Assembly (NCBI RefSeq): GCF_002860255.1
Contig: NZ_PGVE01000017.1
Coordinates: forward strand, 1-64,000
Origin: Neobacillus cucumis
Lineage (GTDB): Bacteria; Bacillota; Bacilli; Bacillales; Cytobacillaceae
DNA: 64,000 bases
Direction: 5' to 3'
Shown: positions 63,350-64,000 of the stretch, in pieces
Layout of the letters: every line of letters begins with the position of its first letter
Position numbering within the stretch: the first letter of the stretch is position 1
Translations under genes and position numbers: made by a program
The notes under the pieces: model-generated
What the model was told of the DNA's origin: nothing
The model's input: the letters and a program-made list of their open reading frames with translations, nothing else
The model's database searches: none

Positions 63350-64000
63350 ATGAGTATTTTAAAAAATGACTGGGCTCCTTTACTAGAAGGAGAGTTTTCA
63401 AAAAACTATTATTTACGATTAAGGGAGATTTTAAAAGAAGAATATCAAAAGAAAGTGATTTACCCCGAAAAGTCTGATATATACAATGCACTCCATTTTA
63501 CTTCATTTAAGGATACAAAAGTGGTGATTATCGGACAGGATCCATATCATGGACCTGGACAGGCTCATGGACTTAGTTTCTCCGTGAAGCCGGGGGTAAC
63601 GATTCCGCCTTCATTGAAAAATATTTATAAAGAATTGTATAGTGATATAGGCTGTGAGATACCAAATCATGGATCTCTAACGGAATGGACGGATCAGGGA
63701 GTGCTGCTGCTTAATGCAGTGCTGACTGTACAGGCGGGGAAGCCCAACTCCCATAAAGGATTAGGCTGGGAAATGTTTACTGATAGAATCATAGAAATCC
63801 TGAATGAACGGGAGACACCGGTTGTCTTTATCTTGTGGGGAAAATTTGCGCAGCAAAAGCAGCAGCTAATCACCTCACCAAGGCATTTTATTATAAAATC
63901 GCCGCATCCTAGTCCGTTTTCTGCCAACAGTGGCTTTTTTGGCAGCAGGCCCTTTTCCCGAACCAATGACTTTTTACGAAAAGTAGGGCAGGAGGAGATT
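63350..64000 (+). CDS. ung: Uracil-DNA glycosylase, 3' end cut by the window
   Basis: The first 217 codons are present, about 8 short of the usual Bacillus length. The water-activating Asp64 lies in [19 protein letters not shown] and NSHKGLGWE follow, and the catalytic-loop HPSPFSA is near residue 190. It removes uracil from DNA in base-excision repair. The start is ATG 63350 ([12 protein letters not shown]), aligned with the family; AAAGGA sits very close to it. An ATG seven codons earlier is also possible. Confidence 0.93.
   Translation, partial: MSILKNDWAPLLEGEFSKNYYLRLREILKEEYQKKVIYPEKSDIYNALHFTSFKDTKVVIIGQDPYHGPGQAHGLSFSVKPGVTIPPSLKNIYKELYSDIGCEIPNHGSLTEWTDQGVLLLNAVLTVQAGKPNSHKGLGWEMFTDRIIEILNERETPVVFILWGKFAQQKQQLITSPRHFIIKSPHPSPFSANSGFFGSRPFSRTNDFLRKVGQEEI

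Overview
The window looks like chromosomal DNA from a low-GC, spore-forming Gram-positive bacterium of the Bacillaceae (Bacillus in the broad sense, possibly close to Neobacillus). The evidence is the AT-rich base composition, strong AGGAGG-type ribosome binding sites with ATG/GTG/TTG starts, and Bacillus-typical families: DUF3231, YheC/YheD ATP-grasp, YkvA, YitT, YdbC and a DbpA/YxiN helicase. The assignment is by family content only; there is no rRNA or tRNA to anchor it.

Region by region. Positions 0.2-7 kb hold housekeeping and stress genes: a VIT1/CCC1-type metal transporter, arylamine N-acetyltransferase, a secreted NlpC/P60 hydrolase, a rhodanese, a DUF3231 protein and a WYL regulator divergent from a GyrI-like two-gene operon. 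Positions 7-12 kb hold a LysR regulator divergent from galactarate dehydratase (garD), a larE remnant and dbpA. Positions 12-15.8 kb hold a large PQQ-propeller/SH3/LysM protein without a visible signal peptide, a PucB-like molybdopterin cytidylyltransferase and a proline-rich small protein. Positions 15.8-22.7 kb are a gene graveyard with small accessory genes between an MFS remnant, a tyrosine recombinase remnant, a duplicated gene end and several copies of a hairpin-bearing dispersed repeat. Positions 22.7-29.6 kb carry an aminotransferase, a MocR regulator with its MFS transporter, and rifampicin phosphotransferase (rph). Positions 29.9-34.2 kb are a xanthine dehydrogenase operon (molybdenum, FeS and FAD subunits, then XdhC). 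Positions 34.2-37.7 kb hold a kinase cassette between inverted repeats and a TetR/isochorismatase-like/MFS group with two clear operators. Positions 37.9-42.9 kb hold a tyrosine-recombinase-like protein whose catalytic residues are mostly replaced, YitT, an orphan DnaD-type protein, a PadR/DUF1048/DUF1048 operon and a kdpD remnant.

Positions 43.5-47.4 kb combine a Mur-ligase homologue with two ATP-grasp ligases, a candidate amide-bond-forming pathway. Positions 48.4-48.7 kb are a 52-bp tandem repeat array beside glutamate decarboxylase. The main accessory region is 51.3-61.2 kb: a Wadjet-type anti-plasmid system in the order jetD-jetA-jetB-jetC, with an in-frame TAA inside jetA, directly followed by a separate two-gene operon encoding a ParM-like actin and a putative ParR-like adaptor with an internal duplication. 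The window ends with a TIGR02206 membrane protein, an EamA transporter and the truncated 3' end of uracil-DNA glycosylase (ung).

The best candidates for new biology are the Wadjet/actin neighbourhood with its broken jetA, the Mur-ligase/ATP-grasp cluster, the recombinase with replaced active site, and the hairpin-containing dispersed repeat family.
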